Source: Ovoidimarina sp050299695
GTDB taxonomy: Bacteria > Pseudomonadota > Alphaproteobacteria > Rhodobacterales > Rhodobacteraceae
NCBI GenBank assembly: GCA_050299695.1
Contig: JBNKWI010000001.1
Span: 1-64,000, forward strand
Direction of reading: 5' to 3'
Length of the DNA: 64,000 bases
The notes below the pieces were generated by a model. It searched no databases. It was not told the DNA's origin and saw nothing but the letters and a program-made list of their open reading frames with translations. Below, in pieces: positions 38,836 through 47,798 of the stretch. Numbering within the stretch: position 1 is the first letter of the stretch; each line of letters begins with the position of its first letter. Position numbers and translations under genes: made by a program.

Positions 38836-39561
38836 CTATCGGCTCGCATCGGGCTCGAAGGTCGAGAAATCGACCAGCGTGCCGAGCATCTGCATGTAGG
38901 CGATCAGCGCATCCATCTCGGAGATGCCGGGTTCGCCGTCGAAGTTCCGGACCTGCGCCCCGGGATAGCGCTCGAGGAGCCCGTCGGTGTCGCCGAACGG
39001 ATCGACCTGGACCGTGAAGTCGGCCGAGGCGTTCTCGATCATCTCGTCGGTATAGGGCACGCCCACCGCGCGGTTCGTGGCCATCAGGTCGCCGATATGT
39101 TCGGCCGTGACCTCGCGGCTCAGCAGGAACCCGTATTTCGGCATCACCGATTCCGGCACCACCGATTGCGGGTTGGTCAGGTGATCGACATGCCACTCGT
39201 CCGAGTAGCGCCCGCCGACCCGCGCGAGATCCGGCCCGGTCCGCTTCGAGCCCCACTGGAACGGATGGTCGTACATCGACTCCGCCGCCAGCGAGTAATG
39301 CCCGTAGCGTTCGACCTCGTCGCGCATCGGCCGGATCATCTGGCTGTGGCAGACATAGCAGCCCTCGCGCAGATAGATCTCGCGCCCCTGCAGTTCCAGC
39401 GGCGAGTAGGGCCGCATCCCCTCCACCTTCTCGATGGTGTTCTCGAGGTAGAACAGGGGGGCGATCTCCACGATCCCGCCGATGGTGACCACAAGGAGCG
39501 AGCCCACCAGAAGTGCCGTCGCGTTGGTTTCGAGAACCTTGTGTTTGTCGAGAATTCCCAT
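38836..39561 (-). CDS. ccoO: Cytochrome cbb3 oxidase subunit II (mono-haem)
   Basis: The 241-residue membrane-anchored c-type cytochrome has an N-terminal helix (ALLVGSLLVVTIGGIVEIAP), then the haem motif in EGCYVCHSQMIRPMRDEVER, and the family segments RTGPDLARVGGRYSDEWHVD and MPKYGFLLSRE with the axial Met. It passes electrons from CcoP to CcoN. It follows ccoN by 14 bp. Length and motifs are standard. Confidence 0.97.
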   Translation of the reverse strand: MGILDKHKVLETNATALLVGSLLVVTIGGIVEIAPLFYLENTIEKVEGMRPYSPLELQGREIYLREGCYVCHSQMIRPMRDEVERYGHYSLAAESMYDHPFQWGSKRTGPDLARVGGRYSDEWHVDHLTNPQSVVPESVMPKYGFLLSREVTAEHIGDLMATNRAVGVPYTDEMIENASADFTVQVDPFGDTDGLLERYPGAQVRNFDGEPGISEMDALIAYMQMLGTLVDFSTFEPDASR

Positions 39562-39575
39562 GGTTCCGACCCTCC

Positions 39576-41168
39576 TTATTCAGCCGGAGCCATGGCAGGG
39601 GCCTTTGCAGGCGCACCGCGCACGGTCATCCAGAGGTTGTAGCACATGATGATCGCGCCCGTGAGATACAGGACCCCGCCCAGCGCCCGCACCACGTACA
39701 TCGGGTACTTGGCGGCGACCGTGTCGGCGAAGGCGTTCACCAGGAACCCGTTCGCATCGACTTCGCGCCACATCAGGCCTTCCATGATGCCCGACACCCA
39801 CATCGACGCCGCGTAGAGCACGATGCCGATCGTCGCGAGCCAGAAGTGCCAGTTCACCATGTCGAGCGAGTAGAGCCGCTCGCGGTTCCAGAGCCTCGGC
39901 GTCAGGAAGTAGAGCGCGCCGAAGGTGATCATGCCGTTCCAGCCCAGGGCGCCGGAATGGACGTGGCCGATGGTCCAGTCGGTGTAGTGCGAGAGCGAGT
40001 TCACCGCGCGGATCGACATCATCGGGCCCTCGAAGGTCGACATGCCGTAGAAGCCGATGGAGATCACCATCATCCGGATGATCGGATCGGTGCGGAGCTT
40101 GTCCCAGGCACCCGAGAGCGTCATCAGCCCGTTGATCATGCCGCCCCAGGAAGGCATCCACAGGATCACCGAGAACACCATGCCCAAGGTCGAAGCCCAG
40201 TCGGGCAGCGCGGTGTAGTGCAGGTGGTGCGGACCCGCCCAGATATAGAGGAAGATCAGCGCCCAGAAGTGGACGATCGACAGCTTGTAGCTGAAGACCG
40301 GCCGCTCGGCCTGCTTCGGCACGAAATAGTACATCATGCCCAGGAAGCCCGCGGTCAGGAAGAAGCCCACCGCATTATGGCCGTACCACCATTGCGTCAT
40401 CGCGTCCTGCACACCGGCGAAGACCTGCACCGACTTGGAGCCGAGGAGCGAAACCGGCAGCGACAGGTTGTTGACGATGTGAAGCATCGCGACGGTGACG
40501 ATGAAGCTCAGGAGGAACCAGTTCGCCACGTAGATGTGCTTTTCCTTCCGGGTCATGATCGTGCCCAGGAAGACCAGCAGGTAGGCGACCCAGACGATGG
40601 TCAGCCACAGGTCGATATACCATTCGGGTTCGGCGTATTCCTTGCCCTGCGTACCGCCCAGGACGTAGCCCGTCGCCGCGAGGACGATGAAGAGGTTGTA
40701 GCCCCAGAACACGAACCAGGCGAGGTTGCCGCCCCAGAGCCGCACCGCCGAGGTCCGCTGCACGATGTAGAACGAAGTGCAGAGAAGTGCGTTGCCCCCG
40801 AAGGCGAAGATCACCGCCGAGGTGTGCAGGGGCCGGAGCCGCCCGAAATTCATGTAGCCCTGCGCCCATTCGAAGTTCAGCACCGGGAAGGCCAGCTGGA
40901 ACGCGATGAAGACACCGGCCAGGAAGCCCACCACGCCCCAGAGCGCGGTGGCGATGACGCCGGCCCGGATCACGTCGTCCATGTACCCGGTCGGCGCTTC
41001 CGGCTTCGGTTCGCCGATCCGCCGCAGGGTCACAACGAACAGCCCCGCGGCGACGAGCATGATGATGATCGCGTGCACCATATAGGGCAGGTCTCGCGCC
41101 AGGTTCGCGGCAATCGCCGCCAGCAAGGCGACGACCCCCAACGCGGCGAGTTTCACATAGTCCAGCAT
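39576..41168 (-). CDS. ccoN: Cytochrome cbb3 oxidase subunit I
   Basis: The catalytic haem-copper subunit (haem b, haem b3-CuB) reduces oxygen at low concentrations. The 530-residue protein has about 12 helices with haem/copper ligands in WWYGHNAVGFFLTAGFLGMM, FLYIWAGPHHLHYTALPDWA and WTIGHVHSGALGWNGMITFG. It is the first gene of ccoNOQP. The 194 bp upstream, shared with the divergent stress-protein gene, contain a perfect FNR box and a near-match, so induction under low oxygen by the nearby FnrL is expected. Confidence 0.98.
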   Translation of the reverse strand: MLDYVKLAALGVVALLAAIAANLARDLPYMVHAIIIMLVAAGLFVVTLRRIGEPKPEAPTGYMDDVIRAGVIATALWGVVGFLAGVFIAFQLAFPVLNFEWAQGYMNFGRLRPLHTSAVIFAFGGNALLCTSFYIVQRTSAVRLWGGNLAWFVFWGYNLFIVLAATGYVLGGTQGKEYAEPEWYIDLWLTIVWVAYLLVFLGTIMTRKEKHIYVANWFLLSFIVTVAMLHIVNNLSLPVSLLGSKSVQVFAGVQDAMTQWWYGHNAVGFFLTAGFLGMMYYFVPKQAERPVFSYKLSIVHFWALIFLYIWAGPHHLHYTALPDWASTLGMVFSVILWMPSWGGMINGLMTLSGAWDKLRTDPIIRMMVISIGFYGMSTFEGPMMSIRAVNSLSHYTDWTIGHVHSGALGWNGMITFGALYFLTPRLWNRERLYSLDMVNWHFWLATIGIVLYAASMWVSGIMEGLMWREVDANGFLVNAFADTVAAKYPMYVVRALGGVLYLTGAIIMCYNLWMTVRGAPAKAPAMAPAE

Positions 41169-41257
41169 TCTCCGCTTCCTCGTCCCAATTCCCGCGGCGC
41201 GTGACTGGGGAGTCCGCGCCGCTAAGCCGTCTTTGCACTGCCGCCGGTGCCGCGGCC

Positions 41258-41271
41258 TTGATTCAGGTCAA
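41258..41271. promoter_or_regulatory. Near-consensus FNR box (ccoN/usp intergenic)
   Basis: TTGAT-TCAG-GTCAA matches the FNR consensus TTGAT-N4-ATCAA in 9 of 10 positions. It is 32 bp from a perfect box and closer to ccoN. Confidence 0.65.
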
Positions 41272-41289
41272 CAGGTGCCGGAACGAAGT

Positions 41290-41303
41290 TTGATAGGGAT
41301 CAA
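41290..41303. promoter_or_regulatory. Perfect FNR box (ccoN/usp intergenic)
   Basis: TTGAT-AGGG-ATCAA is a perfect FNR/FnrL site, 60 bp upstream of the stress-protein ATG and 122 bp from ccoN. It should allow oxygen control of one or both divergent units. Confidence 0.9.
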
Positions 41304-41362
41304 GGACAGTCCGCGCCCTGTCGGAGGAGCCTCTTCAGGCGTGCGACGTCGAAAGGGGTAAC

Positions 41363-42202
41363 ATGTCTTTCAAATCCATTTCCGCCTGCATGGCGGGAAC
41401 CGAACGCTATTCCGACGTGCTGCGAGCCGCCGCCGCGTTCGCCGAGATGATCGGTGGGCATCTGTCGGTGCTTTGCGTGGGCATCGACCGGACCAACCCC
41501 AGCGCCTATTTCGCCGGGGCAGAGGCGATCCTGCTGCAAGACAATATCGAGGACGCCCGGAACGATGCCGCCGAGGCCGAGAAGGTTGCGACCCGGATCC
41601 TGGCCGATTGGGTGATCCCCTGGGACACGCAGCCGGTCGTCACACAGCTCGGCACGCTGGGCGCGACGATCGGCGACGGCACGCAGTTGTCCGACCTCGT
41701 CATCTTGCCGAAGCCCTACGGACCGCAGTGCGATACCGCCGATGTGGCGATTCTCGAAGCCGCGCTGTTCCAGACGCGCGTGCCAGTCCTGGTGCTGCCG
41801 GAGGGGCAGGAAGACTGGGTCGATCCACACAAGGTGGTGATCGCCTGGAATCAGAGCCCCGAGGCTCTGGCCGCGATCCGCGGCGCGATGGGTTTCCTAA
41901 GCCGCGCCGATGAGGTCGAGATCGCTATCATCGACCCGCCGCGCCACGCCCCCGACCGGTCCGATCCGGGCGGCGCGCTGGCGCAGATGCTTTCGCGGCA
42001 CGGGGTGCGCGCCAATATCAGCGTGCTCGCCCGGTCGATGGACCGGATCAGCGAGGTCTTGGCGCGCCACTGCGACGACCGGAACGCCGACATGCTGGTG
42101 ATGGGGGCCTATGGCCATTCGCGCCTGCGCGAAGCGATCCTCGGCGGTGCCACCCGCAACATGCTCGAGATCGCGCGGCGACCGATGCTGATGGCGCATT
42201 GA
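41363..42202 (+). CDS. Universal stress protein, tandem UspA type
   Basis: The 279-residue cytoplasmic protein has two Usp-like halves. The C-terminal half carries the ATP-binding G-x2-G-x9-G(S/T) region in MGAYGHSRLREAILGGATRN; the N-terminal half (MSFKSISACMAGTERYSDVL) is divergent. Usp proteins respond to stress and energy limitation. An AAGGGG Shine-Dalgarno sequence precedes the ATG. It is divergent from ccoN across the FNR boxes, so oxygen-limited expression is likely. A usp gene beside ccoNOQP and fnrL is a recurrent Rhodobacter arrangement. Confidence 0.9.
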   Translation: MSFKSISACMAGTERYSDVLRAAAAFAEMIGGHLSVLCVGIDRTNPSAYFAGAEAILLQDNIEDARNDAAEAEKVATRILADWVIPWDTQPVVTQLGTLGATIGDGTQLSDLVILPKPYGPQCDTADVAILEAALFQTRVPVLVLPEGQEDWVDPHKVVIAWNQSPEALAAIRGAMGFLSRADEVEIAIIDPPRHAPDRSDPGGALAQMLSRHGVRANISVLARSMDRISEVLARHCDDRNADMLVMGAYGHSRLREAILGGATRNMLEIARRPMLMAH

Positions 42203-42272
42203 GGCCAGGTCAGGCCTTGCTTCCCGGCAGCGGCGCGTGTGACTCTCGCGCGACCGCTGTTCGGAGTTGCCC

Positions 42273-42878
42273 GTGGACCTCCTGGCCATCGCCCTCGCCT
42301 TTCTCGTCGTCGCCGTCTCGCCGGGACCGGCCAACCTGGCCGCCGCAGCGACCGCCCTGCGCTCGGGCCGCGCGGCCGGGCTGTTGTTCGGCGCGGGTCT
42401 CGGGACCGGCCTGGCGCTGTGGGGCCTAGTCGCCGCAACCGGTCTCGGCGCGCTCCTGCAAGGATCCGCGACGCTGCTCGCGGGCCTCAAGTTCCTGGGC
42501 GGGCTCTATCTTTTCTGGCTCGCCATCCGCTCCGGCAGGGAGAGCCTGCGGCCCGCCGAAAAACCGGAAATCGCGCAGCGCGACGGGCGCTGGTTCCTCC
42601 GGGGCCTCGCCCTGAACCTCGCGAATCCCAAGGCCGTTTTCGCGTGGATGGCCGCGCTTTCCATGGGGCTCGGCACCGGCGGCGGCGGCGACCTCGCGCT
42701 GCCCACCGCGCTCTGCATGGCGATCGGATTTGCGAATTACGCGGGTTACGCCCTGGCGTTCTCCTTGCCCGGGATGATGGCAGGCTACCGCCGCCTTGCG
42801 CGCTGGATCGACGGCGTCGCATCGGCCCTGTTCGCGGCGGCCGGCCTCGGCCTGATCCGCTCGGCCCTCGCGCGCTGA
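42273..42878 (+). CDS. LysE-family exporter
   Basis: The 201-residue protein has the LysE/RhtB layout of about six helices, the VSPGPANLAAAATALRSGRA motif and LNLANPKAVFAWMAALSMGL. I chose GTG 42273 with GGAG six bases upstream, over a TTG two codons earlier. It lies between the stress protein (70 bp) and convergent fnrL (7 bp). Substrate unknown. It is paralogous to the proteins at 147 and 48589 but not obviously a recent duplicate. Confidence 0.85.
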   Translation: MDLLAIALAFLVVAVSPGPANLAAAATALRSGRAAGLLFGAGLGTGLALWGLVAATGLGALLQGSATLLAGLKFLGGLYLFWLAIRSGRESLRPAEKPEIAQRDGRWFLRGLALNLANPKAVFAWMAALSMGLGTGGGGDLALPTALCMAIGFANYAGYALAFSLPGMMAGYRRLARWIDGVASALFAAAGLGLIRSALAR

Positions 42879-42885
42879 CGGGAGC

Positions 42886-43620
42886 TCAGACCAGCGGCCC
42901 GCCGTCGCTGTCGTCCCCGGTCTCGCCCACCAGCCGCTCGAAATCCGGAATGACGATCCGGCGCTTGCCCTCGAGCTCGATCAGCCCGTCCCGCTTCAGC
43001 GCCGAAACCTGGCGGCTGACGGTTTCGAGCGTCAGACCAAGATAATCCGCCATCGCCTCGCGCGTCAGCGGCAGGTCGACCTGATGCCGCGACGGCAACG
43101 AGGACCCGTCATGCGACCGCCGCGCGATGATCGCGATCAGGCTGGCGATCTTCTCGCGTGCCGTCTTCCGGCCCAGGAGCAGCATCCATTCCCGCGCCGC
43201 ATCCAGCTCGTCGAGTGCCATCTCCAGAAGCCGCTGCGCGATATGCGGCGTGGTCACCATCATCCGCTCGAAGGGCCGCTTGCGGAAGCAGCAGACCGTG
43301 ACCTCCGACACCGCGGTGACCGTATAGGGCGCGGTCGTGCGCCCAGGCCGGCCGATGAAATCCGACGGAAGCAGCAACCCGACCATCTGGGTCCGCCCGT
43401 CCTCCATGGTCTGGGTCAGGGTCGCGACCCCGGACACCAGCGAGGCCACGAAATCCATCTGGTCCCCGGCCCATACCATCGTCTGACCCGGGTCGTAGGA
43501 CCGGTAATATTTCATGTCCTCGAGCATCTGCAGCTCGTCCTGCTCGCAACGTGCGCAGACGGCCCGATGCCGGATCGGGCAATCTCCGCACTGCAAGGAT
43601 GCCTTTCCGGCTGCAGACAT
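42886..43620 (-). CDS. fnrL: FNR-type oxygen-sensing transcriptional regulator
   Basis: The 244-residue CRP/FNR protein has an N-terminal cysteine cluster (C11, C14, C22, C25 in LQCGDCPIRHRAVCARC) and a central Cys pair (VTVCCFRKRPF) suited to an oxygen-labile [4Fe-4S] centre. The C-terminal helix-turn-helix is REAMADYLGLTLETVSRQVS. FnrL activates microaerobic and photosynthesis-related genes in Rhodobacter. It is divergent from hemN across a perfect FNR box, consistent with autoregulation and with control of hemN and ccoN in this window. Confidence 0.95.
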   Translation of the reverse strand: MSAAGKASLQCGDCPIRHRAVCARCEQDELQMLEDMKYYRSYDPGQTMVWAGDQMDFVASLVSGVATLTQTMEDGRTQMVGLLLPSDFIGRPGRTTAPYTVTAVSEVTVCCFRKRPFERMMVTTPHIAQRLLEMALDELDAAREWMLLLGRKTAREKIASLIAIIARRSHDGSSLPSRHQVDLPLTREAMADYLGLTLETVSRQVSALKRDGLIELEGKRRIVIPDFERLVGETGDDSDGGPLV

Positions 43621-43652
43621 TTGGCTTCTCCTGCCATCGCTTGCCGGCGCTC

Positions 43653-43666
43653 TTGATCAGGATCAA
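43653..43666. promoter_or_regulatory. Perfect FNR box between fnrL and hemN
   Basis: TTGAT-CAGG-ATCAA lies 33 bp from the fnrL start and 35 bp from the hemN ATG. It is a perfect consensus, positioned to control both genes. Confidence 0.9.
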
Positions 43667-43700
43667 GGACGGCCACCCGGTACCAACGCACTCTAGATCC

Positions 43701-45056
43701 ATGACAGACAAGACGCAATTCAGACGAATGGGGCTCTTCGACGCGCGCGTGCCGCGCTACACGAGCTATCCGCCCGCAAACCACTTCGCCGGCGGCGTGG
43801 GGCCGTCGGACACGGATGCCTGGATCCGGGCGATCCCCGAGGGATCCCGGATCTCGCTCTACGTTCACATCCCGTTCTGTCGGCGCCTGTGCTGGTTCTG
43901 CGCCTGCCGCACCCAGGGCACCACGACCAACGCCCCCGTCCGGTCCTACGTGGACAGTCTCATTGCCGAGATCGCGCTGGTGGCGCGGTCGCTCCCGGCC
44001 GGGATCGCGCTGTCTCGGCTGCATTGGGGCGGCGGCACGCCGACGATCCTCGACCCGCGCACGATCTCGCACCTCGCGGCGGCGATTTCGTCCGTCTTTC
44101 CCTTCGCGCCCGATGCGGAATTCTCGGTCGAGATCGACCCGAACGAGATCGACGGGCCTCGGCTCGACGCCCTTGTGGAAGCCGGCATGACCCGCGCCAG
44201 CATTGGCGTGCAGGATTTCGACCCCGAGATCCAGAAGACCATCGGCCGCGAACAGAGCTTTGCAATCACCAAGGCCGCCATCGACGGGCTCCGCGCCCGC
44301 GACATCGGCAGCCTGAATATCGACATGGTCTATGGCCTGCCGTGGCAGACAACCGACCGCATGGCCGATTCTGTTCAGCGCGTCCTGTCGCTCAACCCGG
44401 ACCGGGTTGCGCTCTATGGCTACGCCCATGTCCCCTGGATGGCCCGCCGGCAGACACTGATTCCCTCGGATGCGCTTCCCACGCCGGAGGAGCGGCTCGA
44501 TCTCTTCGATGCCGCGCGAGAACTCTTCGTCTGGGACGGCTACCGCACCATCGGCATCGACCATTTCGCGCGCGGCGAGGACGGGCTTGCCGTCGCAGCC
44601 GCCGAGGGCCGGCTCCGCCGCAACTTCCAGGGCTATACCGACGATACCGCCGAGGTTCTGCTCGGCCTCGGCGCCTCCGCGATCTCGCGCTTCCCCCAGG
44701 GTCACGCGCAAAACCACCCCGCCACCTCGGAATACCGCAAGCGGATCGCCGCGGGCACGCTCGCCACCTCGCGCGGCCATGTGCTGAGCCCGGACGACCG
44801 CCTGCGCGGCGGGATCATCGAGATGCTGATGTGCGATTTCCGGATCGACGTGAAGGCGCTCGCTGCCCGGCTCGGAGTGGCGCCCGGCGGGATCACCCGA
44901 CAGATCGCGGGGCTCGCAGAGGCCTTTCCCGGCATGGTCGAGAAGACCGAAACGGGGATCGAGATCACCGAGGCCGGACGCCCGATGACGCGGATCCTGG
45001 CGCATCACTTCGACGCCTACGCCTCGCCGGAAATGTCGCACAGCCGCGCCATCTGA
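43701..45056 (+). CDS. hemN: Oxygen-independent coproporphyrinogen III oxidase
   Basis: The radical-SAM enzyme converts coproporphyrinogen III to protoporphyrinogen IX without oxygen. The 451-residue protein has the [4Fe-4S] motif in YVHIPFCRRLCWFCACR (C60, C64, C67, with the extra C69 typical of HemN), followed by HWGGGTPTILDPRTI and SIGVQDFDPEIQKTI. I chose the ATG at 43701. It is induced presumably by FnrL through the box upstream. The oxygen-dependent counterpart hemF is also in the window, so the organism can make haem under both conditions. Confidence 0.97.
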   Translation: MTDKTQFRRMGLFDARVPRYTSYPPANHFAGGVGPSDTDAWIRAIPEGSRISLYVHIPFCRRLCWFCACRTQGTTTNAPVRSYVDSLIAEIALVARSLPAGIALSRLHWGGGTPTILDPRTISHLAAAISSVFPFAPDAEFSVEIDPNEIDGPRLDALVEAGMTRASIGVQDFDPEIQKTIGREQSFAITKAAIDGLRARDIGSLNIDMVYGLPWQTTDRMADSVQRVLSLNPDRVALYGYAHVPWMARRQTLIPSDALPTPEERLDLFDAARELFVWDGYRTIGIDHFARGEDGLAVAAAEGRLRRNFQGYTDDTAEVLLGLGASAISRFPQGHAQNHPATSEYRKRIAAGTLATSRGHVLSPDDRLRGGIIEMLMCDFRIDVKALAARLGVAPGGITRQIAGLAEAFPGMVEKTETGIEITEAGRPMTRILAHHFDAYASPEMSHSRAI

Positions 45057-45068
45057 GCGCGTCCGCCG

Positions 45069-46013
45069 CTACCGCCAGTCGAAGAACCCCGCGCCGGCGC
45101 GCGCCAGAAGATCGCGCGCCATGGCCCGGCCCAGTTCGGCGCCGTCCTCGACCGGTGCCGTCCGATCCTCCGACAGCGCCTCGGACCCGTCGGTCCTCAG
45201 GATCTCGCCCCTGAGCCGCAACATCCCGCCATCAAGCTCCGCAAGCCCCGCGATGGGCGTCTCGCACGACCCGTCGAGCGCGCCCAGAAACGCCCGCTCC
45301 GCCGCCAGGCGCTGCCCGGTCTCAAGATGGTGAATCGCGTCGAGCAAGGCGCCGGCCCGCGCATCGTCCGCGCGCCGCTCCACGCCGATCGCCCCCTGCG
45401 CGATCGCCGGCAGCATTTCCTCGGGCGCGATCGCGGCCACCGCCACATGCGCCATGCCCAGCCGGTTCAGCCCCGCCATCGCCAGGAACGTACAGGCCGC
45501 GACGCCCTCCTCCAGCTTCCGGAGCCGCGTCTGCACATTGCCGCGGAACTCTACGACCTCCAGGTCTGGCCGCCGGTTCAGCAGTTGCGCCTTCCGCCTG
45601 AGGCTCGACGTGCCCACCTTCGTGCCCGGCGCCAGATCGGCCAGCCCCGCCGCGGCCGGTGACACGAACGCGTCCCGCACATCCTCGCGCGGCAGAAAGC
45701 AGTCGAGCACCAGACCCGCCGGTTGCTGGACCGGCATGTCCTTCATCGAATGCACCGCGATGTCGATCCGTCCGGCCGTGAGATCTTCCTCGATCTCGCG
45801 GGTGAACAGCCCCTTGCCACCGATCTCCTTCAGCGGCCGGTCCAGCACCCTGTCACCCGTCGTCTTGATGACCACGATCTCGAACGCGCCCAGCGGCAGA
45901 TCGAAAGCGGCCGCCAGCCGGTCGCGGGTCTCATGCGCCTGCGCCAGCGCGAGCGGAGAGCCGCGTGTGCCGATGCGGAGCGGAGCGGTCGGGGTGGGAA
46001 GCTCGGGCGTCAT
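45069..46013 (-). CDS. hemC: Hydroxymethylbilane synthase (porphobilinogen deaminase)
   Basis: The enzyme polymerises four porphobilinogens into hydroxymethylbilane. The 314-residue protein has RIGTRGSPLALAQAHETRD, the active-site region GKGLFTREIEEDL and VHSMKDMPVQQPAGL, and the dipyrromethane-cofactor cysteine in ALDGSCETPIAGLAEL. It is divergent from hemE, with 93 bp between the starts, and converges with hemN, 12 bp apart. A short palindrome GTCTAGAC and a TTGACA lie in the divergent region. Confidence 0.97.
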   Translation of the reverse strand: MTPELPTPTAPLRIGTRGSPLALAQAHETRDRLAAAFDLPLGAFEIVVIKTTGDRVLDRPLKEIGGKGLFTREIEEDLTAGRIDIAVHSMKDMPVQQPAGLVLDCFLPREDVRDAFVSPAAAGLADLAPGTKVGTSSLRRKAQLLNRRPDLEVVEFRGNVQTRLRKLEEGVAACTFLAMAGLNRLGMAHVAVAAIAPEEMLPAIAQGAIGVERRADDARAGALLDAIHHLETGQRLAAERAFLGALDGSCETPIAGLAELDGGMLRLRGEILRTDGSEALSEDRTAPVEDGAELGRAMARDLLARAGAGFFDWR

Positions 46014-46106
46014 GCCGCAGCAATACCGGGCGGCGTGCGTCTAGACAACTTGACATCGCCGCGCACAGAGCGGACCACCGGCGAAGATCGGGAGGGGGGA
46101 AACGAC

Positions 46107-47141
46107 TTGTCGGAAAAGAAGCTTCTCTTGCGCGCGCTTGCGGGCGAAACGCTCCCCGTGCCGCCGATCTGGATGATGCGGCAGGCCGGGCGCTACCTGC
46201 CGGAATACCGCGCCACCCGCGCGCAGGCCGGCGACTTCCTCTCGCTCTGCTACACGCCCGACCTCGCCGCCGAGGTGACGCTCCAGCCGATCCGCCGCTA
46301 CGGGTTCGACGCGGCGATCCTCTTCGCCGATATCCTGCTCGTCCCGCAGGCGCTCGGCGCCGATCTCTGGTTCGTCACCGGGGAGGGACCACGCCTGTCC
46401 ACCATCGGCACCGAGGCCGATCTGGCCGCACTGAAACCCTCCGACGCGATCCACGAAACCCTTGCGCCCGTCTACGAGACCGTCCGCATTCTCGCCCGCG
46501 AATTGCCCCGCGCAACCGCGCTGATCGGCTTTGCCGGCGCCCCTTGGACCGTCGCGACCTACATGATCGCGGGCCGCGGCACGCCCGACCAGGGCCCCGC
46601 CCACGCCCTCAAGGACGAAAACCGCCCGCTCTTCGACGCGCTGCTCGAGCGGATCACCGAAGCGACGATCACCTATCTCTCGGCCCAGATCGAGGTCGGC
46701 GCGGAAGTGGTGAAACTGTTCGACAGCTGGGCCGGTTCGCTCCGGGGCGCGGATTTCGAGGCCTACGCGGTCACGCCCGCCGCCCGCATCGTCGCCGCGC
46801 TGAAGGAGCGGCATCCGGGTATCCCGGTCATCGCCTTCCCGCGCGAGGCGGGCGAGGGCTATGTCGGTTTCGCCGCGCGGACCGGCGCCGATTGCGTGGC
46901 GCTCGACAATTCCGTCTCGGCGGACTGGGCGGCAGCGCATGTGCAGGTCTCGGGCTGCGTCCAGGGCAATCTCGACCCACGCCACATGGTCACCGGCGGC
47001 GCCGCGCTTGTCGCGGAAACGCGCGCCATCGTCCGGGCCTTCTCGCGGGGCCCGCATATCTTCAATCTCGGCCACGGGATCACGCCCGACGCCGATCCGG
47101 ACAACGTGCAGCGGATGATCGACGCGGTGCGCGGCGGCTGA
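46107..47141 (+). CDS. hemE: Uroporphyrinogen decarboxylase
   Basis: The enzyme removes four carboxyl groups from uroporphyrinogen III to give coproporphyrinogen III. The 344-residue protein starts with TTG (SEKKLLLRALAGETLPVPP), which has a GGAGGGGGG Shine-Dalgarno sequence, and shows the signature PPIWMMRQAGRYLPEYRATR plus the catalytic-Asp region FADILLVPQALG and GFAGAPWTVATYMIAGRG. A longer in-frame start exists upstream but runs antisense through hemC. It is divergent from hemC and converges with the outer-membrane protein gene, 4 bp away. Confidence 0.95.
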   Translation: MSEKKLLLRALAGETLPVPPIWMMRQAGRYLPEYRATRAQAGDFLSLCYTPDLAAEVTLQPIRRYGFDAAILFADILLVPQALGADLWFVTGEGPRLSTIGTEADLAALKPSDAIHETLAPVYETVRILARELPRATALIGFAGAPWTVATYMIAGRGTPDQGPAHALKDENRPLFDALLERITEATITYLSAQIEVGAEVVKLFDSWAGSLRGADFEAYAVTPAARIVAALKERHPGIPVIAFPREAGEGYVGFAARTGADCVALDNSVSADWAAAHVQVSGCVQGNLDPRHMVTGGAALVAETRAIVRAFSRGPHIFNLGHGITPDADPDNVQRMIDAVRGG

Positions 47142-47145
47142 CGCC

Positions 47146-47673
47146 TCAGAAGCGGAAATTGACCGAAAGGTTCAGGGTCGTCGTATCGAGCTCCAATCCG
47201 CTCAATTCGAAATCGCTGAATTGCTGCCGCAAGACCTCGGCGCCCGCCGTGGTATGCCTGTTGATGTAGGTTTCGTACCCGATTCCGAAATAATAGCCGT
47301 TGGAATTGGCAATTGTCCCCGTTCCGTCATCGACGGAGGCGCGCGCCCAGCCGAGCGTGCCGTAGTACCAGTCGTTGCCCACATCGACGCCGGCGCGCGC
47401 ACCGACACGCAGGGTTTGGTCGAGGCTGTTGCCGTCGCCCAGATCGACATCCGCCCCATCCCAGGATATTCCGCCGCCGAGCACGTAACCACCTACATCC
47501 ACGTCATAATTTGCCCGGACACGATAGCCGAGATCGTCGCCGCCAAGGGCGCCGCGCCAATTCGCGTCGACGTATCCGGCACCGGTACCGAAGGACAAGC
47601 CGCCCCAATCGTCGGCAAGTGCCATTGTCGGAGCGAAGAGGACGAAGAGGGGCAGAAGCCTCGATACCGCCAT
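47146..47673 (-). CDS. Small outer-membrane beta-barrel protein
   Basis: The 175-residue product has a signal peptide (MAVSRLLPLFVLFAPTMALA), then alternating aromatic/polar strands (GYRVRANYDVDVGGYVLGG, YYGTLGWARASVDDG, GYYFGIGYETYINRHTTAG) and a C-terminal aromatic (LSVNFRF). This is typical of an eight-stranded OMP of the OmpA/porin type found in alphaproteobacteria. I chose the ATG at 47673 for the signal sequence. Function is unknown; such proteins often contribute to surface structure. It converges with hemE. Confidence 0.82.
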   Translation of the reverse strand: MAVSRLLPLFVLFAPTMALADDWGGLSFGTGAGYVDANWRGALGGDDLGYRVRANYDVDVGGYVLGGGISWDGADVDLGDGNSLDQTLRVGARAGVDVGNDWYYGTLGWARASVDDGTGTIANSNGYYFGIGYETYINRHTTAGAEVLRQQFSDFELSGLELDTTTLNLSVNFRF

Positions 47674-47798
47674 ATCTGTGATTCCCGGCCTTACTTCGTC
47701 ACAAGCTGTGATCGAATTTGGGCAGAGATAGGGCAGCACGCGCTAACAATTCGTAATTGTCGCAAGACTTCTTCAGAATGACTGCGATTGTTTATTAA

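Noticed and set aside
46039..46055. GTCTAGAC palindrome and TTGACA between hemC and hemE as a defined promoter
   Set aside because: No -10 element at a proper distance on either strand; too weak to list as a feature.
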